This document shows positions 51,273-59,418 of a DNA stretch of 64,000 bases, piece by piece. The stretch's first letter is position 1, and the number at the start of each line of letters is the position of its first letter. Both the position numbers and the translations under genes were made by a program. Source of the stretch: Salinibacterium sp. ZJ450 (lineage in GTDB: Bacteria; Actinomycetota; Actinomycetes; Actinomycetales; Microbacteriaceae); contig NZ_CP061771.1 of NCBI RefSeq assembly GCF_011751885.2, positions 930,001 through 994,000 of the forward strand, read 5' to 3'. The notes beneath the pieces were generated by a model. That model saw nothing but the letters and a program-made list of their open reading frames with translations. It had not been told where the DNA came from and did no database searches.

Positions 51273-52098
51273 CTGCCCTGCGAGCCGTCACGAGCAAGTA
51301 CTCCCACTCGAGTTCGCCCGACCCTCGGTCGAACCGTCGCGCGAGCTCAACCAGGTCCTGATCGAGCGCGGCGACCCGTTCCGGGTCATCCGCGATGTTG
51401 CGGTAGGTCGCGATCGTCGGGCCGTAGCGCAGCTTGAAGTAGTCGCGAAACGCCTCAGCCGAGTCGAACATCGTCACCGGCAGCGCCTTGCGTTTCGCGG
51501 TGAACTCAGTCACCCGGTCTCCGAGCAGAGCCCGAACATGCGCCTCGTCGCCCCAGCGTGGCGGAGGTGTGGAACCGGGAGGAGGCGGGGGCGAATACGG
51601 CTTCATGGTGGCGAACATCTGCCCGATGAAGCCCTCGGGCGTCCAATTGATCAGCCCGATCATGCCGCCCGGTCGACAGACTCTGGTCAGTTCGCTCGCA
51701 CTGGCCTCGTGGTGTGGGGCGAACATGATCCCGAGGGTGGAAATCACGGTGTCGAACTCGCCGTCGGCAAATGGCAAAGCCTCGGCGTCGGCCTGCACCC
51801 AGTCGAGCTGGAGGCCGAGTTCTTCGGCGTGGCGCCCGCCGATTTCCAGGAGTTCGGGAGTGAGGTCGCTGGCCACGACGCTGGCTCCGGCTTGTGCGGC
51901 GGCAATAGCGGCATTCCCCGATCCGGCAGCGATGTCGAGTACTCGTTGGCCGGGACCTATGCCGCAGGCCTCGACGATCGCGGTGCCCAGCCCGGGCAGA
52001 AGGTCAGACGCGAGCATGGGGTAATCGCCGAGGGCCCACATTGCACGGTGTCTCGCTTTCAGCGCCTTGTCAGCATCGGTGCCGGTGGCATCGGTCAT
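51187..52098 (-). CDS. Class I SAM-dependent methyltransferase
   Basis: 303 residues. SAM motif I VLDIAAGSGNAAIAAAQ (about 53-69), acidic motif II VVASDLTPELL, and post motif VQADAEALPFADGEFDTVIS; UbiE/Coq5-like. The family end would fall near EYLLVTARR. The last 30 residues (Pro/Arg-rich) run 86 bases into the XRE gene. Shifting one base after AGGGCAGC would give an immediate TAG, so the extension may be a frameshift product. Substrate unknown. Confidence 0.78.
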   Translation of the reverse strand: MTDATGTDADKALKARHRAMWALGDYPMLASDLLPGLGTAIVEACGIGPGQRVLDIAAGSGNAAIAAAQAGASVVASDLTPELLEIGGRHAEELGLQLDWVQADAEALPFADGEFDTVISTLGIMFAPHHEASASELTRVCRPGGMIGLINWTPEGFIGQMFATMKPYSPPPPPGSTPPPRWGDEAHVRALLGDRVTEFTAKRKALPVTMFDSAEAFRDYFKLRYGPTIATYRNIADDPERVAALDQDLVELARRFDRGSGELEWEYLLVTARRAARTPRSRAPSAAGHRADTGAPRTAPPAW

Positions 52099-52219
52099 CG
52101 TGTTTCCCTTCGTTCAAGCGGGGCCTGTGCTGCCCTGCTGGATTCCCCGCTTTTCAGCGTGCGCCGGAACGGGAACCGATACAAGGCGTCGAACCGCAGC
52201 ACCACCGGAAGGCGGCCGA

Positions 52220-52692
52220 AGGCTAGGCCTCCGCCACGCCGGCGGTCCGGCGCTCGACGACGTCGCGGCCGAGTTAGGAATCAGGGCTATGAGGTCGAGC
52301 AGGGCACGCTGGACGGCGGGACCGGCGTCGATGAACCGGTGCTGCGGGTGGCGATGGATTCGTACCGCCCGTTCCACTACCAGGTCGCGGTCGTCGAGGC
52401 GCCGGTTCCGATGTTCAGTGGCCGGATGTCGCGGGAGACCGACGTCTACTTCCGTCTCGAGGTATTCACGCAGACCGGCTCGGGCGGCTATGACCTGATG
52501 GGCCTCACCAAGCAGCAGGTGATCGATGACGTGCTCGACCGCTACGAGGCGCACCTCGCGTTCCTCACCTACTCGTCGGCAACCGATACCGCATCGGTGC
52601 TGACGCCGCCGATGCCGCATGCGACGGGGCCGCAGCCCGTGCTGCCTAAGGACGCGGACGATGCGCAGGATGTCGGCGGCAGACGCGACTGA
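52220..52692 (+). pseudogene. Remnant of a BCCT choline/betaine transporter (BetT-type C-terminal domain)
   Basis: The cytosolic C-terminal domain typical of BetT is readable: NQGYEVEQ, FHYQVAVVEAPVPMFSGRMS, RETDVYFRLEVFTQTGSGGY, DLMGLTKQQVIDDVLDRYEA. Its upstream piece PALDDVAAEL lies in a different frame, so a frameshift sits near 52275. None of the 12 membrane segments is found before it. Without its membrane part it cannot transport. Its place near tmm suggests a past quaternary-amine locus. Confidence 0.7.
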
Positions 52693-52814
52693 TCCGCGAG
52701 AGGCAGCGGATCGTTCGGCAAAGATGACTCCGCCGGTGCGCCCGCGGAGGGGGCACGTCGGATGTCGCATCCAGCATGCCCTTCGCGCCTACAGGCTTCA
52801 CGAGTAATCCGACT

Positions 52815-52842
52815 ATTCAAGTTTGTACACTCAAGCTTGAAT
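52815..52842 (+). promoter_or_regulatory. Operator candidate upstream of the flavin-type ABC transporter
   Basis: ATTCAAG (52815-52821) and CTTGAAT (52836-52842) form an inverted repeat; the inner TCAAGCTTGA (52831-52840) is itself a perfect palindrome. It lies 60 bases before the binding-protein start. No FMN riboswitch consensus was recognised in the gap 52693-52901. Confidence 0.5.
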
Positions 52843-52901
52843 ATGTTACGTTGAGCGCGTTATCCAATGACGGATACGGCCCGAGGAAGGATTTACATCC
52901 C

Positions 52902-54002
52902 GTGACTGCTTTTCTTGAAAAGGGCGCTCGACGCCGAGGATTCTATCTGGCCGGGGCTCTGGCCGCTGCGCTGACACTCAGTGCGTGCGCTACGACAGCT
53001 CCAGCCGCGAATCCTCCCGGCGGGGCATCCGCGAGTGAGGATTGCGAGCGCAACCGCGACGCTGGCACCATCACCTACATTTCGGGGTACGGCTACTCGG
53101 CCAGCGCCGGCCAACTCGATGTATTCCTCGCGAAAGAGATGGGCTTCTTCGACGAGCTGTGCCTCGACGTCGAGATCAACGCATCCGGAGCCAACGGGCA
53201 GCAGCTCGTCTCATCCGGGCAGGCGCAGTTCACCGCTCTGGGCTCGGCCTCGGACGTGATGCTCGCCGCCGCCAACAGCCAGAACCTGACCGCGATCGCC
53301 ACCTACGGCAGCGTCTCGCCGTTCTCGATCTTCGCGAACGAGAACGTCAAGAGTCTGAAGGACCTCGAGGGCAAGAAGCTCGGATACTTCATTAACCTCA
53401 CGCCGATCGCGTCGGCGATGCTGGATGCCGCGGGCGTTGACGTCTCCAAGGTTGAACTCATCAAGATGACCAACTACGACCCGACCGTGGTCACCCGCGG
53501 ACAGGTCGACGCAATCGTCGGCTACGCCTCGAACCAACCGCAAACGCTGAAGGCGATGAACCTGCCGTTCAACGAATTCCTGCCCGAGGAACTCGACGTG
53601 CAGGGCACCTACAACGTGATGGAGGTGAACACCGAATTCCTCACCGAAAACCGTGAGGTCGTCGCCGACTTCATGCGCGCGAGCCTGAAAGCGCTCGAGT
53701 ACTGCCTCGAGAACGACGACGAGTGCATCGACATGATCAGCAAGCTCGCTGAGGACAATGGGCAGGGCTCCGCTTTCCCGCGCGAGCAGCTCGAACGCAC
53801 CTGGAGTGTCGAGTCCACCTGGGTGGTGAGCAACCCCGAACTGTCTCCCGGTGTCCAGACGGCCGCGCAGTGGGAACACGAGTATGAACTCGTCAAGCGC
53901 TACGGCGATGTCAAGGACCTGCCCGCGGTGAACGAGATGATGGACACCAAGCTCGTCGCCAGCCTGTACAAGGATGGCGCGCTCATCTGGCCCGGGGAAT
54001 GA
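52902..54002 (+). CDS. NMT1/THI5-like ABC substrate-binding lipoprotein (candidate riboflavin-binding)
   Basis: 366 residues from GTG 52902. Signal peptide with lipobox LTLSAC (Cys about 28). NMT1 fold: AKEMGFFDELCLDVEINASG, SSGQAQFTALGSASDVMLAA, LKDLEGKKLGYF, TRGQVDAIVGYASNQPQTL. The family binds heterocycles and sulfonates; RibY riboflavin receptors belong to it. First gene of an ABC set (ATGA overlap with the ATPase) upstream of the riboflavin lyase candidate, hence the flavin proposal (inference). Confidence 0.85.
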   Translation: MTAFLEKGARRRGFYLAGALAAALTLSACATTAPAANPPGGASASEDCERNRDAGTITYISGYGYSASAGQLDVFLAKEMGFFDELCLDVEINASGANGQQLVSSGQAQFTALGSASDVMLAAANSQNLTAIATYGSVSPFSIFANENVKSLKDLEGKKLGYFINLTPIASAMLDAAGVDVSKVELIKMTNYDPTVVTRGQVDAIVGYASNQPQTLKAMNLPFNEFLPEELDVQGTYNVMEVNTEFLTENREVVADFMRASLKALEYCLENDDECIDMISKLAEDNGQGSAFPREQLERTWSVESTWVVSNPELSPGVQTAAQWEHEYELVKRYGDVKDLPAVNEMMDTKLVASLYKDGALIWPGE

Positions 54003-54862
54003 GACGTTCCATGCTCACGCACAGCGAGGACCGCCGGGGAGAGTCGACCCGACTCTCCCCGGCGGGAACGCCGGTCGCCGACGGCGGCGTCCAGATCAGT
54101 GGTGTCACCAAGAGTTACGGCCCCGAGGGGGCGCGCACCGTCGTGCTCGACAATGTCGACCTCTCCATTCGTATGGGGGAGTTCGTCTCGGTCATCGGGC
54201 CGAGCGGATGCGGCAAATCCACGCTTCTGAAGGTGGTCGCCGGACTCATCGAAGCGGATGCCGGCACCGTCACCGTCGACGGAAGCTCGCTCAGTACCGC
54301 CGCCCAGAACAAGATGGTCGGCCTCGTTCCGCAGTCGCCCGCACTGCTGCCGTGGCGGACCGTGCTCGACAACGTGAGACTGCCCATCTCGGTGAACCGC
54401 CAGGCCAACCACGGGAAAGCGCTCCGCGATCCGAAGGAGATCCTGGAGAAGTTCGGCTTGGGCCACGCCATCGACAAGTATCCGTCCCAGCTCTCCGGCG
54501 GAATGCAGCAGCGGGTGGCCATCGCGCGGGCCTTCGTCTTCGACCCGAGCGTTCTGCTGATGGATGAACCGTTCTCCGCGCTCGATGAGATGAACCGGGA
54601 CCAGCAGCGACTAGGTCTGCTTGATTTCTGGCAGTCCAACCAGAAGGCCGTGCTCTTCGTGACCCACTCTGTTCCCGAGGCGATCATGCTCTCGGATCGG
54701 ATCGTGGTGATGGCGGCGCACCCGGGACGGGTGGCCGAGGTCATCGATGTGAACCTTCCCCGCCCGCGGGACGCCGACGTGTACGCCACCGACGAATTCC
54801 GCGATCTAGAGGGAACCGTGAGGGCCACCCTGCGAAGCGTGATGGAGATGAAGCATGCCTGA
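53999..54862 (+). CDS. ABC transporter ATP-binding protein (SsuB/TauB-like)
   Basis: 287 residues from ATG 53999 overlapping the previous stop. Walker A GPSGCGKST (about 66-74), Q-loop LVPQSPALLPWRTV, signature LSGGMQQRVAIARAF, Walker B VLLMDEPFSALD and switch His in VTHSVPEAI. Energises the NMT1-type importer. Confidence 0.93.
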   Translation: MRRSMLTHSEDRRGESTRLSPAGTPVADGGVQISGVTKSYGPEGARTVVLDNVDLSIRMGEFVSVIGPSGCGKSTLLKVVAGLIEADAGTVTVDGSSLSTAAQNKMVGLVPQSPALLPWRTVLDNVRLPISVNRQANHGKALRDPKEILEKFGLGHAIDKYPSQLSGGMQQRVAIARAFVFDPSVLLMDEPFSALDEMNRDQQRLGLLDFWQSNQKAVLFVTHSVPEAIMLSDRIVVMAAHPGRVAEVIDVNLPRPRDADVYATDEFRDLEGTVRATLRSVMEMKHA

Positions 54863-55727
54863 CACCCAAACAGCGAACGGCGAGACAGCCCGCGAGGGCA
54901 TCGTCGCGCTCGCAACCGCCCCGCCAGTTCTGGGCAAGCCCCGTGAGTCACGACAGTCGTCGCGTCGGTTCGGCTGGGGCATATGGCTGCCGCCGGCAAT
55001 CACCTTCGTGATCGTCGGTCTGCTCTGGCAGGTCGTCGCGATCGCAAACCCCTACGTCATCCCCACGATTGACGCCATTATCGCCAGTCTGCTCGACGAC
55101 CCCCTGATGTACTGGACCAACATGCTGGTCACGCTGCAGGAGGTGCTCATCGGCGCCACCGCCGGCATCCTCGTGGGCTTCCTGATCGCGGTGGTGATGG
55201 CGGAGTTCGAGATCATGGAGCGGGCCGTGATGCCCCTGTTCGTCGTGATCATGGTGACTCCAATCGTGGCGATCGCACCCGCCCTCGTCGTCGCATTCGG
55301 GTTCGGCATGATGCCCAAGTACATCGTCACGGCGCTTGTCGTGTTCTTCCCGATGCTGGTCAACTCCCTGGCCGGCCTTCGGGACGTCGATGGACGGGCC
55401 CTCGACGTGCTGCGCACCGTGCACGCCAGCCGGTGGGAGATCTTCCGCCACCTCCGGTTACCCGGAAGCATGCCGTTTGTCTTCGCAGGCCTGCGCGTCG
55501 CACTGCCGCTCGCCATCGTCGGCGCCGCCGTCGCCGAGTTCGTCGCCGCCGGGCAGCAGGCCGGCCTCGGCTCCCTCGTGACCATCGCGGCCGCGCAAGC
55601 CAACCTGCCGGTCACGTGGGCAAGCATCGTTCTGCTCTGCGTGCTGGGGGTGCTGCTGGTCTCACTGCTCGCGCTGGTTCGCAAGCGCGTGCTCTGGTGG
55701 AGCAACGGCGAGACCGTCGCCAGATAG
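54855..55727 (+). CDS. ABC transporter permease (SsuC/RibX-like)
   Basis: 290 residues, overlapping the ATPase by 8 bases. Six membrane segments; the EAA-type loop is DVLRTVHASRWEIFRHLRLPGSMPFVFAG (split over residues 175-205). Typical SsuC/TauC/ThiX family. Completes the importer with the two preceding genes. Confidence 0.92.
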   Translation: MPDTQTANGETAREGIVALATAPPVLGKPRESRQSSRRFGWGIWLPPAITFVIVGLLWQVVAIANPYVIPTIDAIIASLLDDPLMYWTNMLVTLQEVLIGATAGILVGFLIAVVMAEFEIMERAVMPLFVVIMVTPIVAIAPALVVAFGFGMMPKYIVTALVVFFPMLVNSLAGLRDVDGRALDVLRTVHASRWEIFRHLRLPGSMPFVFAGLRVALPLAIVGAAVAEFVAAGQQAGLGSLVTIAAAQANLPVTWASIVLLCVLGVLLVSLLALVRKRVLWWSNGETVAR

Positions 55728-55846
55728 CTGACACGACGGCACGCTCCGTCACTTTTTGAATGCTCGCGACGCGGGCGTTGTTACCCCTACATAGGGCTCT
55801 CGCGCACCATGCTGCGCTACTGCTTTCCCACAAGAAGGGCAATATA

Positions 55847-57211
55847 ATGAGAAAACTCCGGTTTGGACTGTTTGAGAACGTTCAGGCAAACGACTCCGGC
55901 ACCGCGACCTGGCGGCACCCCGCCAACAAGCGCGACCACTTCGATTCGCTGGACTATTGGAAGCAGATCGCGCAGATCTGCGAAGACGCACGCCTGGACT
56001 TCGTGTTCCTCGCCGACGCGTGGGGCTGGTCGGAAGTGAACGGGGAGCGGCCCGACATCAGCACGATCGAGAGCCTCGACCTTCCTCGCCTCGACCCCGC
56101 GATTGTCGCCGCCGCGATGGTGGCAGAGACCGACCGGCTGGGAGTGGTCATCACCGGCTCGACCCTGCTCGAGCAGCCGTATGCGTTCGCGCGCAGGATG
56201 GCGACCCTCGACCACATCTCGGGCGGACGCGTGGGCTGGAATGTGGTCACCACGGGTACCGCAGAGACCGCAGCGGGCGCCTTCGGCATCCCGATGGTCG
56301 CCCATGATGAGCGTTACGACATGGCTGACGACTTCATGGAGCTCGTCTACAAACTCTGGGAAGGCAGCTGGGAGCCGGACGCCCTCGAGCGGGACAAGAC
56401 CGGTCGGTTCGCCGACCCGGCCAAGGTGCACCGGATCGACCACGAGGGCCCCTACTTCCGCTCGCGCGGGTACGGCAACTCCTCCTACTCGCCGCAAGGC
56501 ACCCCGGTGCTCTTCCAAGCGGGTTCCTCCGATCGAGGCGTGCAGTTCGGCGGCAAACACGGGGAGGCCATATTCCTGGGTGGTTCGTCCGTGACGAAGA
56601 TGGCCGAGAAGGTGAGGTCGATCCGTGCCGAGGCGCTGGCGGCGGGGCGCGCGCCGGAATCCATCAAGATCATGGCGGCGCTGCCGACCGTCGTGGCGCC
56701 GACGCGCGAGGAGGCCCAGGCGAAGTTCCAGTCGATCCTCGACGCGCAGAACCCTGAGGTCGCCGTCGCCTCGTACGCCATGTTCACCGGCCTCGACCTT
56801 TCGTCCTACGACCCGGCCACGCCGATGACCGATCTGCACACCGAGCTTTCGCAGACGCAGGTGGCTCGCTTCGCCGGACTGACGGTCGGCGACGTCCTCG
56901 CCGATTGGCACGCCCAGGGAGTGCGCGGCAAGCCGATCGTCGGCTCGCCGGACGAGGTCGCGGACGCGCTCTGCGAACTCGCCGAGGGTGCAGATCTGGA
57001 TGGCTACCTGATCACGCCACTCGTCCAGCCCGGCTCGACCATCGACTTTGTCGAGCTGGTGCTGCCGATTCTGCGCGAGCGTGGGGTGGCGGCATCCGAT
57101 TACGACGCCCCCACCCTGCGGCAGCGCCTGATCGGCTCCGATACGGCGACGCTGGGCGATGACCACCCGGCCGCGGCATACCGGGCGTCGCGCCGGATGC
57201 TTTCGCAGTAG
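55847..57211 (+). CDS. rcaE: NtaA/DszA-type flavin-dependent monooxygenase, candidate riboflavin lyase
   Basis: 454 residues from ATG 55847 (RBS AAGAAGGG). Bacterial luciferase-like fold of the NtaA/SnaA/DszA group: LDFVFLADAWGWSE, FARRMATLDHISGGRVGWNV, GRFADPAKVHRIDHEGPYF, FQAGSSDRGVQFGGKHGEAI. These use FMNH2 and O2. The neighbours (heterocycle-type ABC importer, ribokinase, PadR regulator, flavin reductase) match the riboflavin catabolic cluster of Microbacterium maritypicum, where RcaE splits riboflavin into lumichrome and ribose. Family is certain; the substrate rests on context. EDTA-, NTA- or sulfone-type substrates are the alternatives. Confidence 0.72.
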   Translation: MRKLRFGLFENVQANDSGTATWRHPANKRDHFDSLDYWKQIAQICEDARLDFVFLADAWGWSEVNGERPDISTIESLDLPRLDPAIVAAAMVAETDRLGVVITGSTLLEQPYAFARRMATLDHISGGRVGWNVVTTGTAETAAGAFGIPMVAHDERYDMADDFMELVYKLWEGSWEPDALERDKTGRFADPAKVHRIDHEGPYFRSRGYGNSSYSPQGTPVLFQAGSSDRGVQFGGKHGEAIFLGGSSVTKMAEKVRSIRAEALAAGRAPESIKIMAALPTVVAPTREEAQAKFQSILDAQNPEVAVASYAMFTGLDLSSYDPATPMTDLHTELSQTQVARFAGLTVGDVLADWHAQGVRGKPIVGSPDEVADALCELAEGADLDGYLITPLVQPGSTIDFVELVLPILRERGVAASDYDAPTLRQRLIGSDTATLGDDHPAAAYRASRRMLSQ

Positions 57212-57220
57212 GGCACGGAC

Positions 57221-58096
57221 ATGTCGATGGGTGTGGTGTGCGTTGTCGGGAGCGTCAACCTCGACCTGATGGTGCGCGTCGAACGCTCGCCCGGCATCGG
57301 TGAGACCGTGCTGGGCGAGCAGGTCGCTCGACTGCCCGGTGGCAAAGGGTTCAACCAGGCGGTTGCGGCCGCCAGGTCGGGTGCTCCCACCCGGTTCTGC
57401 GGAGCGGTCGGGGACGATGCGGATGGCAGGTTCCTGCGCGAGGCGTTGGTGAATGCGGGTCTGGATGATGCGTTCCTCGGCGTGAATGCCGAGAAGCCGA
57501 CCGGCCTGGCGCACGTCGCCATGCTGCCGGAGTCCGGCAACTCGATCATCGTGTCGCAGGGTGCGAATGCATCGTTGACTCCGGATGCCGCTACCGCTGC
57601 CGTCGCGGGAGCGCGGGTTGTCCTAGTACAGCTCGAGATCCCTACGGCGACGGCCGCCGCAGCGCTCTCGCGCGGCCGTCAGATCGGAGCGACGACAATT
57701 CTCAACGCCGCCCCGACGCAGGCTTTCGAGCCGTCGCTGCTTGCCGACGTCGACATCCTGGTGGTGAACGATTCCGAGGAGGCCGACCTGGGCGGTCTTG
57801 ACGCGCTGCTCCACGCCGGCGCCCGGTCTGTGCTCGTGACGCTCGGCTCCCGGGGAGCTGTGTGGCAGAACCAAGAGGGAGAGCGCATTGAGGTTCCCGC
57901 CTTCGTGGTCGCCGCGGTCGATACGACGGGCGCGGGGGACGCGTTCTGCGGCGCTCTTGCGGCCGCACTTTCCGCCGACTTCGATATGGCGACCGCGTTG
58001 CGACGAGCGTCAGCGGCCGGAGCGATCGTCGCGACGGCGCTCGGTGCTCAGACGGAAACGCTTTCTCGCGAGGCGATCGAGGACCTCGCGGCATGA
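57221..58096 (+). CDS. rcaD: Ribokinase (PfkB family)
   Basis: 291 residues, 9 bases after the monooxygenase stop. GSVNLDLMVRVERSP (about 9-23), GGKGFNQAVAAARSG (about 39-53) and the catalytic DTTGAGDAFCGALAA (about 230-244, Asp base) mark a ribokinase-type PfkB kinase. It would phosphorylate the ribose released from riboflavin. An ordinary ribose pathway is possible, but no ribose transporter is present. Confidence 0.85.
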   Translation: MSMGVVCVVGSVNLDLMVRVERSPGIGETVLGEQVARLPGGKGFNQAVAAARSGAPTRFCGAVGDDADGRFLREALVNAGLDDAFLGVNAEKPTGLAHVAMLPESGNSIIVSQGANASLTPDAATAAVAGARVVLVQLEIPTATAAAALSRGRQIGATTILNAAPTQAFEPSLLADVDILVVNDSEEADLGGLDALLHAGARSVLVTLGSRGAVWQNQEGERIEVPAFVVAAVDTTGAGDAFCGALAAALSADFDMATALRRASAAGAIVATALGAQTETLSREAIEDLAA

Positions 58097-58112
58097 GGCT
58101 CGGCGCGCGCGG

Positions 58113-58715
58113 TCACTCCGCTGTAGCGGCGACTCTCGCTTCGCTGTCGGCTTCGCCGGCGAAGACGTAATCGCCTGCCACCAGGCGATCGTGCAGCTGC
58201 TGTGCCCACACCTGCTCACCGCGCAGGCGTCCGGAGGACAGCTCGAAAATCTCCCGGACGTACGCAGGTGTAGTCGGCGAGCGACGAACGTCCTCGATGT
58301 TGTAGTTGTTGCTCGCGAGCTTGGCGTCGATCTCCTTGACCCGGTGCTCGAGTGCCTCGAGAACCTCGTCGCGGCGAAGGGCGTACATGAACGAGGTCAA
58401 CGCCATGACGGGCTTGATGTCGAAGGTCTCGACGTTCCAGAGCGCGCGGCGCAGCAGACGCAGGAACTCCACCTCGCCGGCCTGGGTCATCCGGTAGGTG
58501 GTCCGCTCGGGCCGTTTCCCCTCGGTTTCGGTGCTGGCCTCCTCGATGTAGCCATCCTTCTCGAGCGAGCGCAGCGCGTTATAGATCGACCCGGGCTGGA
58601 TGTTCGCCCACTCGTCGACGTGCCACGTGAGGAGTTCGCGTCGCAGGAAGTAGCCGTGCACGGGCTGGAATTGGTGCACCGCACCGAGCACAACGAGACG
58701 GGTGGTGGTCGACAT
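58113..58715 (-). CDS. PadR-family transcriptional regulator
   Basis: 200 residues. N-terminal winged helix HGYFLRRELLTW, GSIYNALRSLEKDGYIEE, ERTTYRMTQAGEVEFLRLLR, and a long C-terminal helical dimerisation domain. PadR proteins are repressors released by small ligands. Divergent from the flavin reductase and convergent with the ribokinase, it is the probable regulator of this cluster, possibly sensing a flavin or its product. Confidence 0.9.
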   Translation of the reverse strand: MSTTTRLVVLGAVHQFQPVHGYFLRRELLTWHVDEWANIQPGSIYNALRSLEKDGYIEEASTETEGKRPERTTYRMTQAGEVEFLRLLRRALWNVETFDIKPVMALTSFMYALRRDEVLEALEHRVKEIDAKLASNNYNIEDVRRSPTTPAYVREIFELSSGRLRGEQVWAQQLHDRLVAGDYVFAGEADSEARVAATAE

Positions 58716-58776
58716 GGCTCAATCGTAGGGCAGCGGAATTCCGGTGCGACGGCACTTGCTGCACGGTCTTACAACG

Positions 58777-58806
58777 ATTAGTCTAAAGCGTATTAGTCAA
58801 AGTTGA
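58777..58806. promoter_or_regulatory. Candidate PadR operator between the PadR and flavin reductase genes
   Basis: Two direct copies of ATTAGTC (58777-58783 and 58792-58798) 15 bases apart and the inverted repeat TCAA-AG-TTGA (58797-58806), 40-70 bases before the flavin reductase ATG. AT-rich in a GC-rich setting. Confidence 0.5.
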
Positions 58807-58845
58807 TTACTGCCGAATCTTAGGCCGGTCAGAAGGAGTCACTAC

Positions 58846-59352
58846 ATGTCCGTCGAGACAACTACCCGGGACCGGTCGGATCTGCTCGCCCTGCGGAAGG
58901 CGTTCTCGCTCTTCCCGACGGGCGTTGTCGCTGTCTGTGCTCTGATCGATGGGGAGCCCGTCGGCATCGCGGTGAACTCATTCACGTCCGTTTCACTGGA
59001 TCCGCCACTCGTGGGAATCAGCGTCGCCCGCACCTCGACGACCTGGCCGCGCTTGTCCGGCTCTGCGGGCCTGGGTCTCAGTGTGTTGGGAGCAGACCAG
59101 GGCCAACTGTGCCGGAGTCTCGCTTCAAAGAAGGACGATCGCTTCGGCGATGCGCCGCGGCACGTTACCGACGCCGGTGCGGTGTTCCTCGAGGGCGCGG
59201 CGCTCTGGCTCGAGTGCACGGTGCGCTCGGTCTTTGAGGGCGGTGACCATGAGGTCATCTTGCTTGAGGTGGTCAGCTCGGAGCTGTATCCCGATGTCGA
59301 ACCGCTCGTCTTCCACCAGAGTCAGTTCCGAGCCCTTGAGGCGGCGATCTGA
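58846..59352 (+). CDS. rcaB: Flavin reductase (HsaB/RcaB-like)
   Basis: 168 residues from ATG 58846 (RBS AGAAGGAG). Flavin_Reduct domain: LRKAFSLFPTGVVAVCALID, VGIAVNSFTSVSLDPPLVGI, and a late YPDVEPLVFHQSQFRAL. Reduces free FMN or FAD with NAD(P)H for partner monooxygenases. The nearest partner is the NtaA-type enzyme; the two HsaA-like hydroxylases 45 kb away also need such a reductase and none other is seen in the window. Confidence 0.87.
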   Translation: MSVETTTRDRSDLLALRKAFSLFPTGVVAVCALIDGEPVGIAVNSFTSVSLDPPLVGISVARTSTTWPRLSGSAGLGLSVLGADQGQLCRSLASKKDDRFGDAPRHVTDAGAVFLEGAALWLECTVRSVFEGGDHEVILLEVVSSELYPDVEPLVFHQSQFRALEAAI

Positions 59353-59418
59353 CCGGTGGGGGAGCGGCCTCGCCCATTGCGTCGCCACCGGGCACGGTCG
59401 CATCATTGCCCTGAGACC

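Noticed and set aside
52693-52901. FMN riboswitch before the flavin-type importer
   Set aside because: Looked for because of the proposed function; the conserved RFN boxes were not seen by eye.
55817-57514. 565-residue open frame on the minus strand
   Set aside because: Antisense to the NtaA-type monooxygenase; no domain and shadow-like composition.
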